Assembly (NCBI RefSeq): GCF_027604915.1
Contig: NZ_JAJAQC010000017.1
Span: forward strand, 62,001 to 126,000
Direction: 5' to 3'
DNA: 64,000 nucleotides
Origin: Streptomonospora mangrovi
GTDB lineage: Bacteria; Actinomycetota; Actinomycetes; Streptosporangiales; Streptosporangiaceae
The position numbers were made by a program, and so were the translations under genes. The notes beneath the pieces are model-generated. The model had not been told where the DNA came from. It worked only from the letters and a program-made list of their open reading frames with translations, and made no database searches. This document shows, in pieces, positions 23,042 to 32,591 of this stretch (its first letter is position 1; each line of letters starts with the position of its first letter).

Positions 23042-24703
23042 TCAGCCCGCGCGCAGCGCGCGGTAGCGGCGCACCAGTTCGGCGGTGGAGGAGTCAAGGC
23101 CGGGGACCTCCGCGCCCTCGGTCAGGGCCGGCTCGATCCGCTTGGCCAGCACCTTGCCCAGCTCCACGCCCCACTGGTCGAAGGAGTCGATGTCCCAGAC
23201 CGCGCCCTGCACGAACACCTTGTGCTCGTAGAGCGCCACGAGCTGGCCCAGCACCGAGGGCGTCAGCTCGGGGGCGAGGATGGTGGTGGTGGGCCGGTCG
23301 CCGGCGAAGGTGCGGTGCGGCACCTGCTCGGCGGGCACGCCCTCGGCGGCGACCTCTTCGGCGGTCTTGCCGAACGCCAGCGCCTGGCCCTGGGCGAACA
23401 TGTTGGCCATGAGCAGGTCGTGCTGGGCGCTCAGCTCCGGGCTCAGCTCGGCGGCGGGGCGGGCGAACCCGATCAGGTCGGCCGGCACGAGCTTGGTGCC
23501 CTGGTGCAGGAGCTGGTAGTAGGCGTGCTGCCCGTTGGTGCCGGGGGTGCCCCACACCACCGGGCCGGTCTGCCAGGAGACGGGGCGGCCGGCGCGGTCC
23601 ACCGACTTGCCGTTGGACTCCATGTCGAGCTGCTGGAGGTAGTCGGGGAAGCGGGCGAGGTAGTCGCTGTAGGGCAGCACGGCGTGGGACTGGGCGTCGT
23701 GGAAGGACCCGTACCAGATGCCGAGCAGGCCCATCAGCAGCGGGGCGTTGGCCTCGGGCGGCGCGGTGCGGAAGTGGTCGTCCACGGTGCGGAACCCGGC
23801 GAGCATCTCGCGGAAGTGCTCGGGGCCGATGGCGGTCATCAGCGACAGCCCGATGGCGGAGTCGTAGGAGTAGCGGCCGCCCACCCAGTCCCAGAACTCG
23901 AACATGTTGGCGGTGTCGATGCCGAACTCCGCGACCTTGGCGGCGTTGGTGGAGACGGCGGCGAAGTGCCGGGCCACGGCGGCGGTGTCGCCGCCCAGCC
24001 CCGACAGCAGCCAGGCCCGCGCCGAGGTGGCGTTGGTGATGGTCTCCACGGTGGTGAAGGTCTTGGAGGCGACGATGAACAGGGTGCGGGCGGGGTCGAG
24101 GCCGCGCAGCGCCTCGTGCATGTCGGCGCCGTCGACGTTGGAGACGAACCGGACGTCCAGGGCGCGCCGGGTGAACGGCTTCAGCGCCTCATAGGCCATG
24201 GCGGGGCCGAGGTCGGAGCCGCCGATGCCGATGTTGACGACGGCCTCGATGGGTTCGCCGGTGTGCCCGCGCCACTCCCCCGAGCGCACCCGCTCGGCGA
24301 ACGCGGACATGCGGTCCAGCACCGCGTGCACGCCGGGCACCACGTCGCGGCCGTCGACCTCGACCACGGCGTCGCGGGGCGCGCGCAGGGCGGTGTGCAG
24401 CACGGCGCGGTTCTCGGTGACGTTGATGCGCTCGCCGCGGAACATGGCGTCGCGCAGCTCGGCCACGCCGGTGGCGGCGGCCAGGTCGCGCAGCAGCGCC
24501 AGGGTCTCGTCGGTGACCAGGTGCTTGGCGTAGTCGATGTGCAGGTCGCCGACCTGGAGGGTGTAGCGGGCGCCGCGGCCGGGGTCGGCGGCGAACAGGT
24601 CGCGCAGGTGCACCTCCCCGAGCTTCGCACGGTGCTCGGCCAGCGCGGCCCACTCGGGCAGCCGGTCCAGGCGGGTGCGGTCGGCGGGGTTGGTCTGGGG
24701 CAT
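23042..24703 (-). CDS. pgi: glucose-6-phosphate isomerase
   Basis: 553 residues, full length. Signature stretches [35 protein letters not shown], the catalytic Glu in MESNGKSV and [19 protein letters not shown] are intact. The enzyme interconverts glucose-6-phosphate and fructose-6-phosphate in the cytoplasm. Start ATG at 24701-24703 with GAGGAGCGA upstream. It stands alone; a hairpin with long GC arms (22988-23030) is the likely terminator. Confidence 0.97.
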   Translation of the reverse strand: MPQTNPADRTRLDRLPEWAALAEHRAKLGEVHLRDLFAADPGRGARYTLQVGDLHIDYAKHLVTDETLALLRDLAAATGVAELRDAMFRGERINVTENRAVLHTALRAPRDAVVEVDGRDVVPGVHAVLDRMSAFAERVRSGEWRGHTGEPIEAVVNIGIGGSDLGPAMAYEALKPFTRRALDVRFVSNVDGADMHEALRGLDPARTLFIVASKTFTTVETITNATSARAWLLSGLGGDTAAVARHFAAVSTNAAKVAEFGIDTANMFEFWDWVGGRYSYDSAIGLSLMTAIGPEHFREMLAGFRTVDDHFRTAPPEANAPLLMGLLGIWYGSFHDAQSHAVLPYSDYLARFPDYLQQLDMESNGKSVDRAGRPVSWQTGPVVWGTPGTNGQHAYYQLLHQGTKLVPADLIGFARPAAELSPELSAQHDLLMANMFAQGQALAFGKTAEEVAAEGVPAEQVPHRTFAGDRPTTTILAPELTPSVLGQLVALYEHKVFVQGAVWDIDSFDQWGVELGKVLAKRIEPALTEGAEVPGLDSSTAELVRRYRALRAG

Positions 24704-25018
24704 CGGTGGTCGCTCCTCGCGTCGTTCGTGGACGTCCGGCGGCCGGCCGCGGACCCCGCGGCCGGCCCGCGCGCCGGGCGGGCCTTGCGCGCACTCCTAC
24801 CCGGCATCATGCACGTTCGCGCCCGCGCGCGGGGCGCGTGCCGGGCGCGTCGGCGCGGCCGGGGGGCGCGGGGTGCGGGAACCGGCACGGCGATCGGGGC
24901 GAAACGGTGGAGACCGCCGCACAACCGGCACCCCAAGCCGGGCGTGTCGGCGCCGCGCCCGGCCCGGGGTGGCGTAGGAAGTGAGTCGGCCCCACCGAGC
25001 GAGCAGAGGGAGCAGCAC
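24704..25018. other. divergent control region pgi / FAD oxidoreductase
   Basis: 315 bases without a supported gene. Open frames crossing it from the pgi antisense strand are composition artefacts. I see no clear promoter or operator beyond short GC palindromes. Confidence 0.5.
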
Positions 25019-26371
25019 ATGGAAGAGCGGTTCGACGCCGTCGTGGTCGGCATGGGTCCGGGCGGCGAGGTGGCCGCCTCGCTGCTGCTCGACGCGGGCC
25101 TGCGGGTGGCCGTGGTCGAGCGGGAGCTGATCGGCGGCGAGTGCGGGTACTGGGCGTGCATCCCCTCCAAGACGCTGCTGCGCCCGCTGGAGGCGGCGGC
25201 CGAGGCGGCGGGGGTGGCGGGGCTGGACCGCCCGGCGCCGGACTGGCCGGCGATGCGCGATTACCGGGACACCATGATCCGCCACCTCAACGACTCCAAG
25301 CAGGTCGCGGGCTACACCGACCGGGGCGCGGCGGTGTACAAGGGGGCCGCGCGCGTGGTGGGGCGCGACCCGTGGGTGGTGGAGGTGGAGGGTCGGCGGC
25401 TGCGGGCCGACAACGTGGTCGTGGCCACCGGTTCGGCGGCGGCCCGCCCGCCCATCGAGGGCCTGGAGGAGGTGGAGCTGTGGACCAACCGCCAGGCCAC
25501 CACCCTGGAGGAGATCCCCGAGCGGGCCGTGGTGGTGGGCGGCAGCGCGGTGGGCGTGGAGATGGGCCAGTTCCTGGCGCGCATGGGCTGCGAGGTGACG
25601 CTGGTGCAGCGCTCCGGCGCGCTGATGAACCGCGAGGAGCCGAGGGTGGGCGAGCTGGCCGCCGAGCTGCTGCGCAGCGACGGCGTGGTGGTGCGCACGG
25701 GCGCCGAGCCGCGGCGGGCGCTGCGCCGGGGCCGCGACAGCGTGCTGGAGCTGGCCGACGGCTCCTCGGTGGTGGGCGACGTGGTGCTGCTGGCGGCCGG
25801 GCGGGTGCCCCGGGTGGGCGAGCTGGGCCTGGAGGGCGTGGGCGTGGACACCGGCGGCGCCGGCCTGGCGGTGGACGAGCGCTGCCGGGTGGCGCCCGGG
25901 CTGTGGGCGGTGGGCGACGTGACGGGCACGGCGATGTTCACCCACGTCGCCAAGTACCAGGCGCGGGTGGCGGCCGCCAACATCCTGGGGCGCGACCGCA
26001 CCGCCGACTACACCGGGGTGCCGCGGGTGGTGTTCAGCGACCCCGAGATCGCGGCGGTGGGGCTGACCGCCGAGCAGGCGCGCGCCCGGGGCCTGGACGT
26101 GGTGGCGGCCGAGGTGGACCTGCCGGCGGGGCTGGCGCGGCCCTGGACCTATGAGACCGCGCCCACGGGCCGACTCGGCGTGCTGGCCGACCGGGGCGGC
26201 CGGGTGCTGGTGGGGGCGTGGGCGGTGGCGCCGCTGGCCGGGGAGTGGATCCACACGGCGGCGCTGGCGATCCGCGAGGGCATCGGCGTGGACCGGCTGC
26301 GTGACAGCGTGGCCCAGTTCCCCACCTACAGCGAGGGCTACCTGCTGGCGGTGGAGGCGCTGGACATGTAG
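25019..26371 (+). CDS. FAD-dependent pyridine nucleotide-disulfide oxidoreductase
   Basis: 450 residues from ATG at 25019 with AGAGGGAG upstream. FAD site GMGPGG (11-16), redox-pair motif CGYWAC (Cys-42 and Cys-47, C-x4-C), NAD(P) site VVGGSAVGVEMGQFL and second FAD motif LWAVGDVTG are clear. At the C-terminus the active-site His-Pro-Thr of dihydrolipoamide dehydrogenase and mercuric reductase is FPTYSE, so the base is missing. It is therefore not an ordinary dihydrolipoamide dehydrogenase and may be a quinone or thiol-coupled reductase. Monocistronic. Confidence 0.9.
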   Translation: MEERFDAVVVGMGPGGEVAASLLLDAGLRVAVVERELIGGECGYWACIPSKTLLRPLEAAAEAAGVAGLDRPAPDWPAMRDYRDTMIRHLNDSKQVAGYTDRGAAVYKGAARVVGRDPWVVEVEGRRLRADNVVVATGSAAARPPIEGLEEVELWTNRQATTLEEIPERAVVVGGSAVGVEMGQFLARMGCEVTLVQRSGALMNREEPRVGELAAELLRSDGVVVRTGAEPRRALRRGRDSVLELADGSSVVGDVVLLAAGRVPRVGELGLEGVGVDTGGAGLAVDERCRVAPGLWAVGDVTGTAMFTHVAKYQARVAAANILGRDRTADYTGVPRVVFSDPEIAAVGLTAEQARARGLDVVAAEVDLPAGLARPWTYETAPTGRLGVLADRGGRVLVGAWAVAPLAGEWIHTAALAIREGIGVDRLRDSVAQFPTYSEGYLLAVEALDM

Positions 26372-26527
26372 CGGACCCCGGCGCGGGGCGGGCCGGCGCG
26401 GCGGCGGGCCGCGTAGGCTGGTGCGCCCGCGGGAGTACGGGCGCCGTCGCCCCCGGGATGACGACAGGCGGGGGCGGCGGGCGGCAGACTCGGCGGCACG
26501 ATGTCGACGGCACGAGGGGCGGTCCCC

Positions 26528-27658
26528 ATGGCAGCCGAAGCGGTGCGGCGCCTGCTGGTCCGCCTGCGCGCGTCCGGCCCGGCCCCGGGCGGGGGCGCGC
26601 CGCCGGCGGGACCCGCCTCGCACAAGGGCGCCGCTCCGCCGCCCTCCCCGGGTGCTTCGCCCGCACCAGGGGCTTCGCCCGCCCCGGGCGCACCGCCCTC
26701 CGGAGGCGCTTCGGCCAACCCGGGTCCCCCGCCCTCCCCGGGCGCTTCGCCTGCATCAGGTACGCCGCCCGCCCGGGGCGCCTCGGCCGCCCCGGTGGCG
26801 GCGGCGCTGTCGGCGCTCACGGCGCTGGGCGCGCTCGGCGCCCTGGGTGCGGCGCGGGCGCTGCCGGCCCGGGTGCGCGTCCCGCCGCCGCGCACTCCCG
26901 CGCCCCTGCCGCCGCCCGCGCCGCGCCCGCCGCCCGACAACCGGATGTCGGCGGAGCCGGCGGCCCCCGCCGGCACCGCGCCGGGGCGGGCGGCGCCGCC
27001 GCGCGCCCCGGATGCACCGCCCGCCCCGGAACCGCCGCCGGTCCCGGACCCGAAGCGTTCCCCGCGCGTTCCGCGCTCTCCGCGCTTCCCGCGCCTCCTG
27101 CCGGTCCTGCGCTCGCTGCCCACCCGGCAGTCCCCCTCCGCCCCGCGTTCCTCCCCCGCGCCGCGCGGCGCCCCCGCGCCGCCGTCCCGGTTCTCCGCGC
27201 GGTCCCTGGCCGCCTCGGCCGCGCCGGCGACCTGGTGGCGCCCGGCCGCGCTGTGGGCGCTGCGCGCCGCCGCGCCCGCGCAGGCCGCCGCGCTGCTGGT
27301 GGCCGCCGCCACCGCCGGCGCGCCCGGCCCGGGGCCGGCCGCAGAGTGGGCGCCCTGGCCCGGCTGGGCCGGCGCCGTCCTGGGCGCCACGCAGGTGGCA
27401 CTGGCCGCCGCGATCGCGCTGGGCGCGCCCGCGTCGTGGTGGCCCGCCGTGTTCAGCGCGGCGGTGGCCGCCGGCGGGTGGGCGCAGGCGGCGGTGGCGC
27501 CCGCGCTGGGGCCGGGCGGGCCGCTGCTGGTGGGCGCGGTGCTGCTGGCGCCGGGCCTGTGGGTGGCCGTGTGGGCGTGGGGGTGGCACTGGCCGCCGGC
27601 CGGCGGCGCGGCGGGGCCGTGCGGCGGCTTGGGTCAGGGCCGCCAGGCGGGGTCGTAG
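26528..27658 (+). CDS. proline/alanine-rich membrane protein
   Basis: 376 residues from ATG at 26528. Residues 20-85 are Pro/Ala/Ser/Gly repeats (SPGASPAPGA type), followed by further proline-rich disorder and, after residue 230, four hydrophobic segments (ALWALRAAAPAQAAALLVAA, AGAVLGATQVALAAAIALGA and two more). The hydrophobic layout supports a real multi-pass protein, but composition is extreme and the opposite strand is also open. Its last 25 bases overlap the convergent DUF6221 gene. Function unknown. Confidence 0.5.
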   Translation: MAAEAVRRLLVRLRASGPAPGGGAPPAGPASHKGAAPPPSPGASPAPGASPAPGAPPSGGASANPGPPPSPGASPASGTPPARGASAAPVAAALSALTALGALGALGAARALPARVRVPPPRTPAPLPPPAPRPPPDNRMSAEPAAPAGTAPGRAAPPRAPDAPPAPEPPPVPDPKRSPRVPRSPRFPRLLPVLRSLPTRQSPSAPRSSPAPRGAPAPPSRFSARSLAASAAPATWWRPAALWALRAAAPAQAAALLVAAATAGAPGPGPAAEWAPWPGWAGAVLGATQVALAAAIALGAPASWWPAVFSAAVAAGGWAQAAVAPALGPGGPLLVGAVLLAPGLWVAVWAWGWHWPPAGGAAGPCGGLGQGRQAGS

Positions 27659-27933
27659 TCGGGGTGGGCCGCGTAGACAGCGGCGAGGTGCTCCAGCGCG
27701 CGGCGCCAGGCGTGCAGGGCCGACCACGCGCCGGCGTCGTCGCCGGGCGCGGCGCTGCCGCCGGCCACGGCCGCCATGCAGGCGCGGTGGGTGCTGGTGT
27801 AGCCGTGGAGGATGCGGCGCTTGGCGGCGACGTCGGCGCGGGCGCGCTCGGGGCCGCCCGTGGCGGGCGCGGCGGCGTGCGCGGCGCGCTCGTCCTCGGC
27901 CAGGCGCGCCGCCAGGAACTCGTCGATCTTCAC
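27634..27933 (-). CDS. DUF6221 family protein
   Basis: 99 residues with the pattern of actinobacterial DUF6221: FLAARLAEDERAA near the start, RADVAAKRRILHGY in the middle and LAAVYAAHPDYDPAWRP at the end. The family is small, soluble and of unknown function. It follows glnH by 126 bases on the same strand and could be at the tail of that transcript. Overlaps the convergent proline-rich gene by 25 bases. Confidence 0.8.
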   Translation of the reverse strand: MKIDEFLAARLAEDERAAHAAAPATGGPERARADVAAKRRILHGYTSTHRACMAAVAGGSAAPGDDAGAWSALHAWRRALEHLAAVYAAHPDYDPAWRP

Positions 27934-28059
27934 CCGCTCGGTCTCCCTTCGCCGGCCCGCGCCCGGACCGCACCGCTTCTCCGGCGCGCCGATTGTGCCT
28001 GATTCGGCGGCGGTTGTCGCCCCCGGGGACGGGGCGGCGGGCGGGGGCGGTGCGCCGGG

Positions 28060-28881
28060 TCAGCCGCAGCCCTCGAACTGGGGGACGGTGCGGACCAGGT
28101 CCAGGCCGGTGTCGCCGAACCACTTGTCCAGCAGCCGGGAGGCGGTGCCGTCCTGGTACATCTGGGTGACGGCGCGGTTGACGGCCTCGCACCCGGCGAC
28201 GTCCTCCTTGGCGACCCCGATGCCGTACTTCTCGCTGGTGAAGGGCTCCCCGACCAGGCGGAACGCCGAGGGCGCCTCGGCGAGGTAGCCGGCCAGGATG
28301 AGGTCGTCGGTGGAGACCGCGTCGACCACGCCCACTGCCAGCAGGTCGATGCACTCGCTGTAGGTTGCCCGCTCCACGCGCTGGGCGTCGATGCCGCGCT
28401 CCTCGATGATCCGGTTGGCGGAGTTGGATCCGGCGCCCTGGCACAGCTTGCGTCCGGCGAGGTCCTCCACGCCCTGGATGTCGGTGTTGTCGGCGCGCAC
28501 CAGGATGTCCTGGCGGGCGACGTAGTAGGGGCCGCCGAAGTTGACGACGGTCTTGCGCAACTGGGTGATGGAGTAGGTGGCCAGGACCAGGTCGACCTCG
28601 TCGTCGATGAGCACGTCCTCGCGCTCCTCGGAGGTGACCTGCACGAACTCCACGTCCTCGCGGGCCACGCCCAGTTCGCCGGCGATGTAGTAGGCGACGT
28701 CGACGTCGAACCCGGCGTAGGTGTCGACCCCGGTGCGCAGGCCCAGGCCCGGCTGGTCGCCCTTGACGCCGATGCGCAGGGTCTGGGCGTCGAGGATCGA
28801 GGCGTGCTCGCCCGCGGTGACGGCGCACGCGGGCAGCGCGACCGCGAGGACGGCCGCGCAGGCCAGATGGCGCAGCCTCAT
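28060..28881 (-). CDS. glnH: GlnH-type amino-acid-binding lipoprotein
   Basis: 273 residues from ATG at 28879-28881 (GGAGG nine bases upstream; a GTG four codons earlier would overlap that site). Lipoprotein signal with lipobox LPAC. Mature part is a family 3 solute-binding protein (LRIGVKGDQPGLGL, YAGFDVDVAYYIAGELG, LVLATYSITQLRKTVVNFGG, PYYVARQDILV). No permease or ATPase genes are near. In mycobacteria GlnH binds aspartate/glutamate and signals through GlnX to PknG; both partners are encoded immediately upstream here. Confidence 0.92.
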   Translation of the reverse strand: MRLRHLACAAVLAVALPACAVTAGEHASILDAQTLRIGVKGDQPGLGLRTGVDTYAGFDVDVAYYIAGELGVAREDVEFVQVTSEEREDVLIDDEVDLVLATYSITQLRKTVVNFGGPYYVARQDILVRADNTDIQGVEDLAGRKLCQGAGSNSANRIIEERGIDAQRVERATYSECIDLLAVGVVDAVSTDDLILAGYLAEAPSAFRLVGEPFTSEKYGIGVAKEDVAGCEAVNRAVTQMYQDGTASRLLDKWFGDTGLDLVRTVPQFEGCG

Positions 28882-29050
28882 GTGCGCGCTCACCTCCTGG
28901 TGGCGGGCCGCGGCGGTGGTCCGGCCGGTGCCGGCCGCCGCCCCGGCGGTGGGTGGTGTCGGCCGGACGCCCCCGCGTGCGCCGCCGGCCGCGGCGGTCC
29001 CCCTCCCCCGTCTCCGTGCCCCCTCCCCCCGCTCCTGTCCCGTCCCCGCG

Positions 29051-30547
29051 CTAGCGGTACTCCGCCAGCCGGGGCCGCACCCCCGCCGCGATGAGCAGGG
29101 CGAAGGCGCCGCAGGCGGCGATGACGCCGGCGTTCCAGCCGGCGAGGTGGTCCTCGGCCTGGTCGACGGAGCTGTCGAAGGTGGTCAGGTGCAGGTCGGT
29201 CAGGTCGATCAGCGCCTCCTCGTAGTCGGCGAACACCGCCTCCACGGAGTCGGGTCCGGTGATGTGGGCGTCGACGGCGGCGGCGGTGTCGCCTTCGCGG
29301 GCGATGTCGCGCATGCGCTCGTCGGCGCGCAGGAACGCGGCGAAGGTGCGCAGGGTGCGCTGCTGGGCGCGGGTCTCGGCCTCGCCGCCGCCGGTGGCGA
29401 TCTCCTCGCCGAGCAGGCCGAGCATGCGGCCGGGGTAGTCGTCGTGGCGGGGCACGGCGGCGGTGACCTCGGTGGTGTAGCCGCGCAGGTTGCCGGGGAC
29501 GTCGCCGTCCTCGGGCACCAGGAACACCACCGTCTGGGCGTCCTCCAGGAAGTTCTGCTCGTAGGTGGCGGCGTGCTCGGGGTCCATCAGCCACCGGCTC
29601 TGGTCGGCGTTCATGCCGGTGCTGATGGCGCGGGCGCGCGAGAGCGCCAGCACCGACTCCAGGCCGTCCTCCTTGGCGCTGCGCAGCAGTTCGGACTGGC
29701 GCTGGAGCATGGCGACGGCGGCCAGGCCCAGCACCAGCACCCCGGCGGTGGCCAGGGCCAGCGGGATGTTGTGGCGGCGGCGGAACCGGCGGCGCAGGAA
29801 GAGCTGGAGGACGACGAGGACGGCGACCAGGGCGGCGGCCGCGGCGGCGACCAGGCCGATCCCGGCGGTGGCGGCGGCGCTGTTCTCCTCGTAGGTGCTG
29901 CGCACGGTGGCGCCGCTGTCGAGGGTGAGGTTGTACGCCTTGGGCAGCAGGTCGCGCCGCATGAGGTCGGCGGCCTCGCGGTAGCGCTCGATGACGTCCT
30001 GGGAGGGCGGCCCGGCGGGGTCGTCGTCGGCGTCGTTGAGCAGCCGCGCCTCGGCCACCAGGCGCTCGTAGGTGTTCATGCCGTCCATGACGGCCCACAC
30101 GTTCTGCTCCTCGACGGGGTCGCCCGCCGCGAGCTGGGCGGCGTGCAGCAGCGCGCGGTTGGCGTCGGCGCGGCGGTCGCCGTAGCGCTCCAGGGCGGCG
30201 TCGCGGCCGGCGCCCAGGTCGTGCTCGGCGCCCAGCAGCAGCACGTTGGCCATCTGGGCGTCCATGTCCGACAGCGCGAAGTACAGGTCGGCGGTGGCCA
30301 CGACCTTCCGGCCCTCGCCGTGGCCGATGACGTCGAGCCCGTCGCGGGCGCGCTCCAGGGCGAGGTGGGTGGCGGCGAACAGGGCGGCGACCAGGGCGAG
30401 GGCGAGGGCGGCCAGCAGCCGCAGCCGGCCGCGGGTGCCGGGGCGGCGCGGCCACCGGGGGCGCCGGCGGCGGGGCGCGGGCGGCGCCTCCTCGGACGCG
30501 CCGCCGGCGCGGCGGGGGCCGGTGCCGGCCCGGTCGGTCGTGGCCAC
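29051..30547 (-). CDS. glnX: GlnX-like four-helix membrane signal transducer
   Basis: 498 residues from GTG at 30545-30547, five bases after the FHA gene. Four membrane helices: about 43-63, 226-251, 261-282 and one close to the C-terminus. They enclose two large external helical domains (65-225, and roughly 285-465) containing NVLLLGAEHDLGAGRDAALE and RARAISTGMNADQSRWLMDP. This layout matches mycobacterial GlnX, which relays GlnH binding to PknG. No enzymatic motif is present; the short cytoplasmic loops (251-260, N-terminal 40 residues, highly basic) are the likely contacts. Confidence 0.85.
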   Translation of the reverse strand: MATTDRAGTGPRRAGGASEEAPPAPRRRRPRWPRRPGTRGRLRLLAALALALVAALFAATHLALERARDGLDVIGHGEGRKVVATADLYFALSDMDAQMANVLLLGAEHDLGAGRDAALERYGDRRADANRALLHAAQLAAGDPVEEQNVWAVMDGMNTYERLVAEARLLNDADDDPAGPPSQDVIERYREAADLMRRDLLPKAYNLTLDSGATVRSTYEENSAAATAGIGLVAAAAAALVAVLVVLQLFLRRRFRRRHNIPLALATAGVLVLGLAAVAMLQRQSELLRSAKEDGLESVLALSRARAISTGMNADQSRWLMDPEHAATYEQNFLEDAQTVVFLVPEDGDVPGNLRGYTTEVTAAVPRHDDYPGRMLGLLGEEIATGGGEAETRAQQRTLRTFAAFLRADERMRDIAREGDTAAAVDAHITGPDSVEAVFADYEEALIDLTDLHLTTFDSSVDQAEDHLAGWNAGVIAACGAFALLIAAGVRPRLAEYR

Positions 30548-30552
30548 CGCCC

Positions 30553-31260
30553 TCACCCCCGCTGCCGGTGGAGGGTGATGGCGGTCCAGGCGCCGACGTA
30601 GATCCGGTCGGACTCCCGCAGGGGCACCTCCACGTTGGCGGCGACGGGATGGTCGGTGCCGTTGACCGTGGTGCCGTTCATGGAGCCCTCGTCCACCAGC
30701 ACCCAGGTGCCGCCGGGGCGGGCCAGCAGGACGGCGTGGGTGTGGGAGACGCCGGGGTCCTCCGGGGGTGCGGACAGGTCGATCTCGGGGTGGATGCCGC
30801 GGGTGAGGCTGCGCCGCCCGATGCGGACGCGGGGCCGGTTGAGGGGGACGCGGCGCTGGGGGGCGTGGGCGGGGAACGCGATGGCGGCGGGGTCGAGCAG
30901 GCCCCGGTCGGCCATGGCCTGGTAGTAGGCGGGGTCGGCGGTGATGATGGCCCACCAGTGGTCGGCGGCGGCGGCGCGGGGGTCGTGCCCGGCGGGGGTG
31001 TGGCGCCGGGGCGTGGGCGGTTCGGAGCGCACCGGCATGGGTCCGGAGAACAGCGGGAAGGGCGACGCCTCGGTCTGGTCGGCACCGGTGAAGTCGTGGC
31101 CGCAGCCCTCGCAGTAGCGGCCCTCGCGCTCGCCGCCGCAGACGGGGCAGGTGTCGTCCAGCGCGGCGAGGGCGCCGCCCAGGGGCGCGGCCGCGAGCAC
31201 GCCGCACACCGCGCAGGTGGGGTCGGGGGGCGAGGGGTGTCCGCCGGGGCAGGTCCGCAT
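30553..31260 (-). CDS. zinc-ribbon FHA domain protein
   Basis: 235 residues. Residues 1-60 carry two zinc-ribbon pairs (CPGG...CAVCG and CPVCGG...CEGCG). Residues 140-232 are an FHA domain: RIGRRSL, DPGVSHTHAVL (usual Ser-Arg is Ser-His), VDEGSMNGTTVNG. FHA domains bind phosphothreonine. In mycobacteria PknG phosphorylates the FHA protein GarA; this protein could be the equivalent reader or substrate. The start lies two bases after the VWA stop and the stop five bases before glnX, so all are co-translated. Confidence 0.9.
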   Translation of the reverse strand: MRTCPGGHPSPPDPTCAVCGVLAAAPLGGALAALDDTCPVCGGEREGRYCEGCGHDFTGADQTEASPFPLFSGPMPVRSEPPTPRRHTPAGHDPRAAAADHWWAIITADPAYYQAMADRGLLDPAAIAFPAHAPQRRVPLNRPRVRIGRRSLTRGIHPEIDLSAPPEDPGVSHTHAVLLARPGGTWVLVDEGSMNGTTVNGTDHPVAANVEVPLRESDRIYVGAWTAITLHRQRG

Positions 31261-31262
31261 GG

Positions 31263-32591
31263 TCAGGCGCCTCCTTCCCGGGCGGGGTGGTCGGCGCCGC
31301 GGGCGCCCACGCGCACGGTGCGGGTGGAGTGGGTGTCCAGGGTCATCTCGTCGAGCCGGGCGACCGCCGGGCGCAGCCGCACGGTGCCGGTGGCAGGGTC
31401 CTCCACCTCGACCACGCGGCGCAGCAGGGCGGCGGTGTGGTGGTGGCGGCCGGAGTGGGCCAGGGCGACGGCGCGGCCCAGGTGGACGGTGGCGGCGGCG
31501 GTGTCGCCGTCGCGGCGGGCGCGCAGGCCCTCCTGGACGGCCTGGGCGAGTTCGGTCTGGCCGGTGTAGTGGGCGACGGCGGGGTCGATGCGGGAGGCCG
31601 GCTCGGGGTCGGCGGTCCACTCGGCGAGGACGTCGGCGGGCGCGGTGGTCGCGGCGCCGTCGGGGCCGGGCAGGGCGATGCCGACGCGGGCGGCGCGCAT
31701 GCGGCGCCCGGCGTCGCCGGGGGGCACCTCCAGCCGCAGGTGGTAGTCGCGGCTCTCGGCGGCGCCCCAGGAGCCGGTGGGGTAGTCGCCGGTGCGCGGG
31801 TCGGCGCCGGCGCGCCGGCCGGTGAGGTCGTTGAGGGTGGGCGCGACCTGGGTCAGGGACACGACGCGGGTGCCGCGCGGGGTGCGCACCCGCAGGGCGA
31901 CGTCGGCGACGGTCTTGGCCATGGCGGCGGCGGCCATGGCGCGGAAGTCCTCGGGCATGCGGGCGGGTTCGGCGATGATGTCGACGGTGCCCAGCAGCGC
32001 GGCGGCGACGCGGCGCAGCTCCTCGACGTTCCAGTCGGTGCCCACGCCCCGGCAGTCGCACACGAAGCGCCCGGCCGCGGCGGCGAGGACGGGCTCGAAC
32101 GTGGCGGGCTGCTCGTTGTTCTGGCCGTCGGTGAGCAGGATGGCGTGCTTGAGGGTGCCGGGGGGCAGCGGCGCGAACAGGTCGGCGGCGGCGCGCAGCC
32201 AGGCGCCGGTGCGGGTGCCGCCCTGGGCGGTGAGCCCTTCGACGGCGTCGCGGACGTCGGCGCGGGTCCGGGGGGTGAGGGGGGCCAGGCCGCCGCCGGG
32301 CGGGTGGACGGCCTGGGCGGTGGCGGCGCCGGCGAGGACGGCCAGGTGCACGCCGTCGCGCAGGGCGTCCACGGCGGCGCGGGCGGCGAGTTTGGCGGCG
32401 GCGAGCTTGGGGCCGTACATGGAGCCGGAGGTGTCGATGATGACGACCTCGGCGGCGGGCGGCGGGTGGGGCGCGGGCGCGGGGCCGGTGGCCACGCGGA
32501 TGACGGCCTGCACCCCGGTGTGGCCGGGCGGCAGGTGGCGGTTCTGCTCGACGCGCACGGTGAACGCGGGCGCGCCCGCCCCGGGGGTCAC
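31263..32591 (-). CDS. von Willebrand factor A domain protein
   Basis: 442 residues. Residues 1-50 form a beta segment (VRVEQNRHLPPGHTGVQAVI), then the VWA domain with intact MIDAS residues: DTSGSM, Thr in QGGTRTGAWL and Asp in LLTDGQNN. The C-terminal half is beta-rich and then helical (LAQAVQEGLRARRDGDTAAA). Cytoplasmic. Its GTG overlaps the phosphatase TGA (GTGA). VWA, PP2C and kinase triads of this sort are known as TerY-P systems; this one is joined to GlnX/GlnH. Confidence 0.9.
   Translation of the reverse strand: MTPGAGAPAFTVRVEQNRHLPPGHTGVQAVIRVATGPAPAPHPPPAAEVVIIDTSGSMYGPKLAAAKLAARAAVDALRDGVHLAVLAGAATAQAVHPPGGGLAPLTPRTRADVRDAVEGLTAQGGTRTGAWLRAAADLFAPLPPGTLKHAILLTDGQNNEQPATFEPVLAAAAGRFVCDCRGVGTDWNVEELRRVAAALLGTVDIIAEPARMPEDFRAMAAAAMAKTVADVALRVRTPRGTRVVSLTQVAPTLNDLTGRRAGADPRTGDYPTGSWGAAESRDYHLRLEVPPGDAGRRMRAARVGIALPGPDGAATTAPADVLAEWTADPEPASRIDPAVAHYTGQTELAQAVQEGLRARRDGDTAAATVHLGRAVALAHSGRHHHTAALLRRVVEVEDPATGTVRLRPAVARLDEMTLDTHSTRTVRVGARGADHPAREGGA

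Noticed and set aside
23027-25018. Long open frame on the plus strand continuous with the FAD oxidoreductase
   Set aside because: It is antisense to the intact pgi gene and low in complexity (His/Gly/Val/Ala-rich). The oxidoreductase has a proper ribosome-binding site and ATG at 25019.
26338-27390. Minus-strand 350-codon Gly/Ala/Arg frame opposite the proline-rich membrane gene
   Set aside because: It lacks a ribosome-binding site and hydrophobic pattern; the plus strand shows ordered membrane segments.
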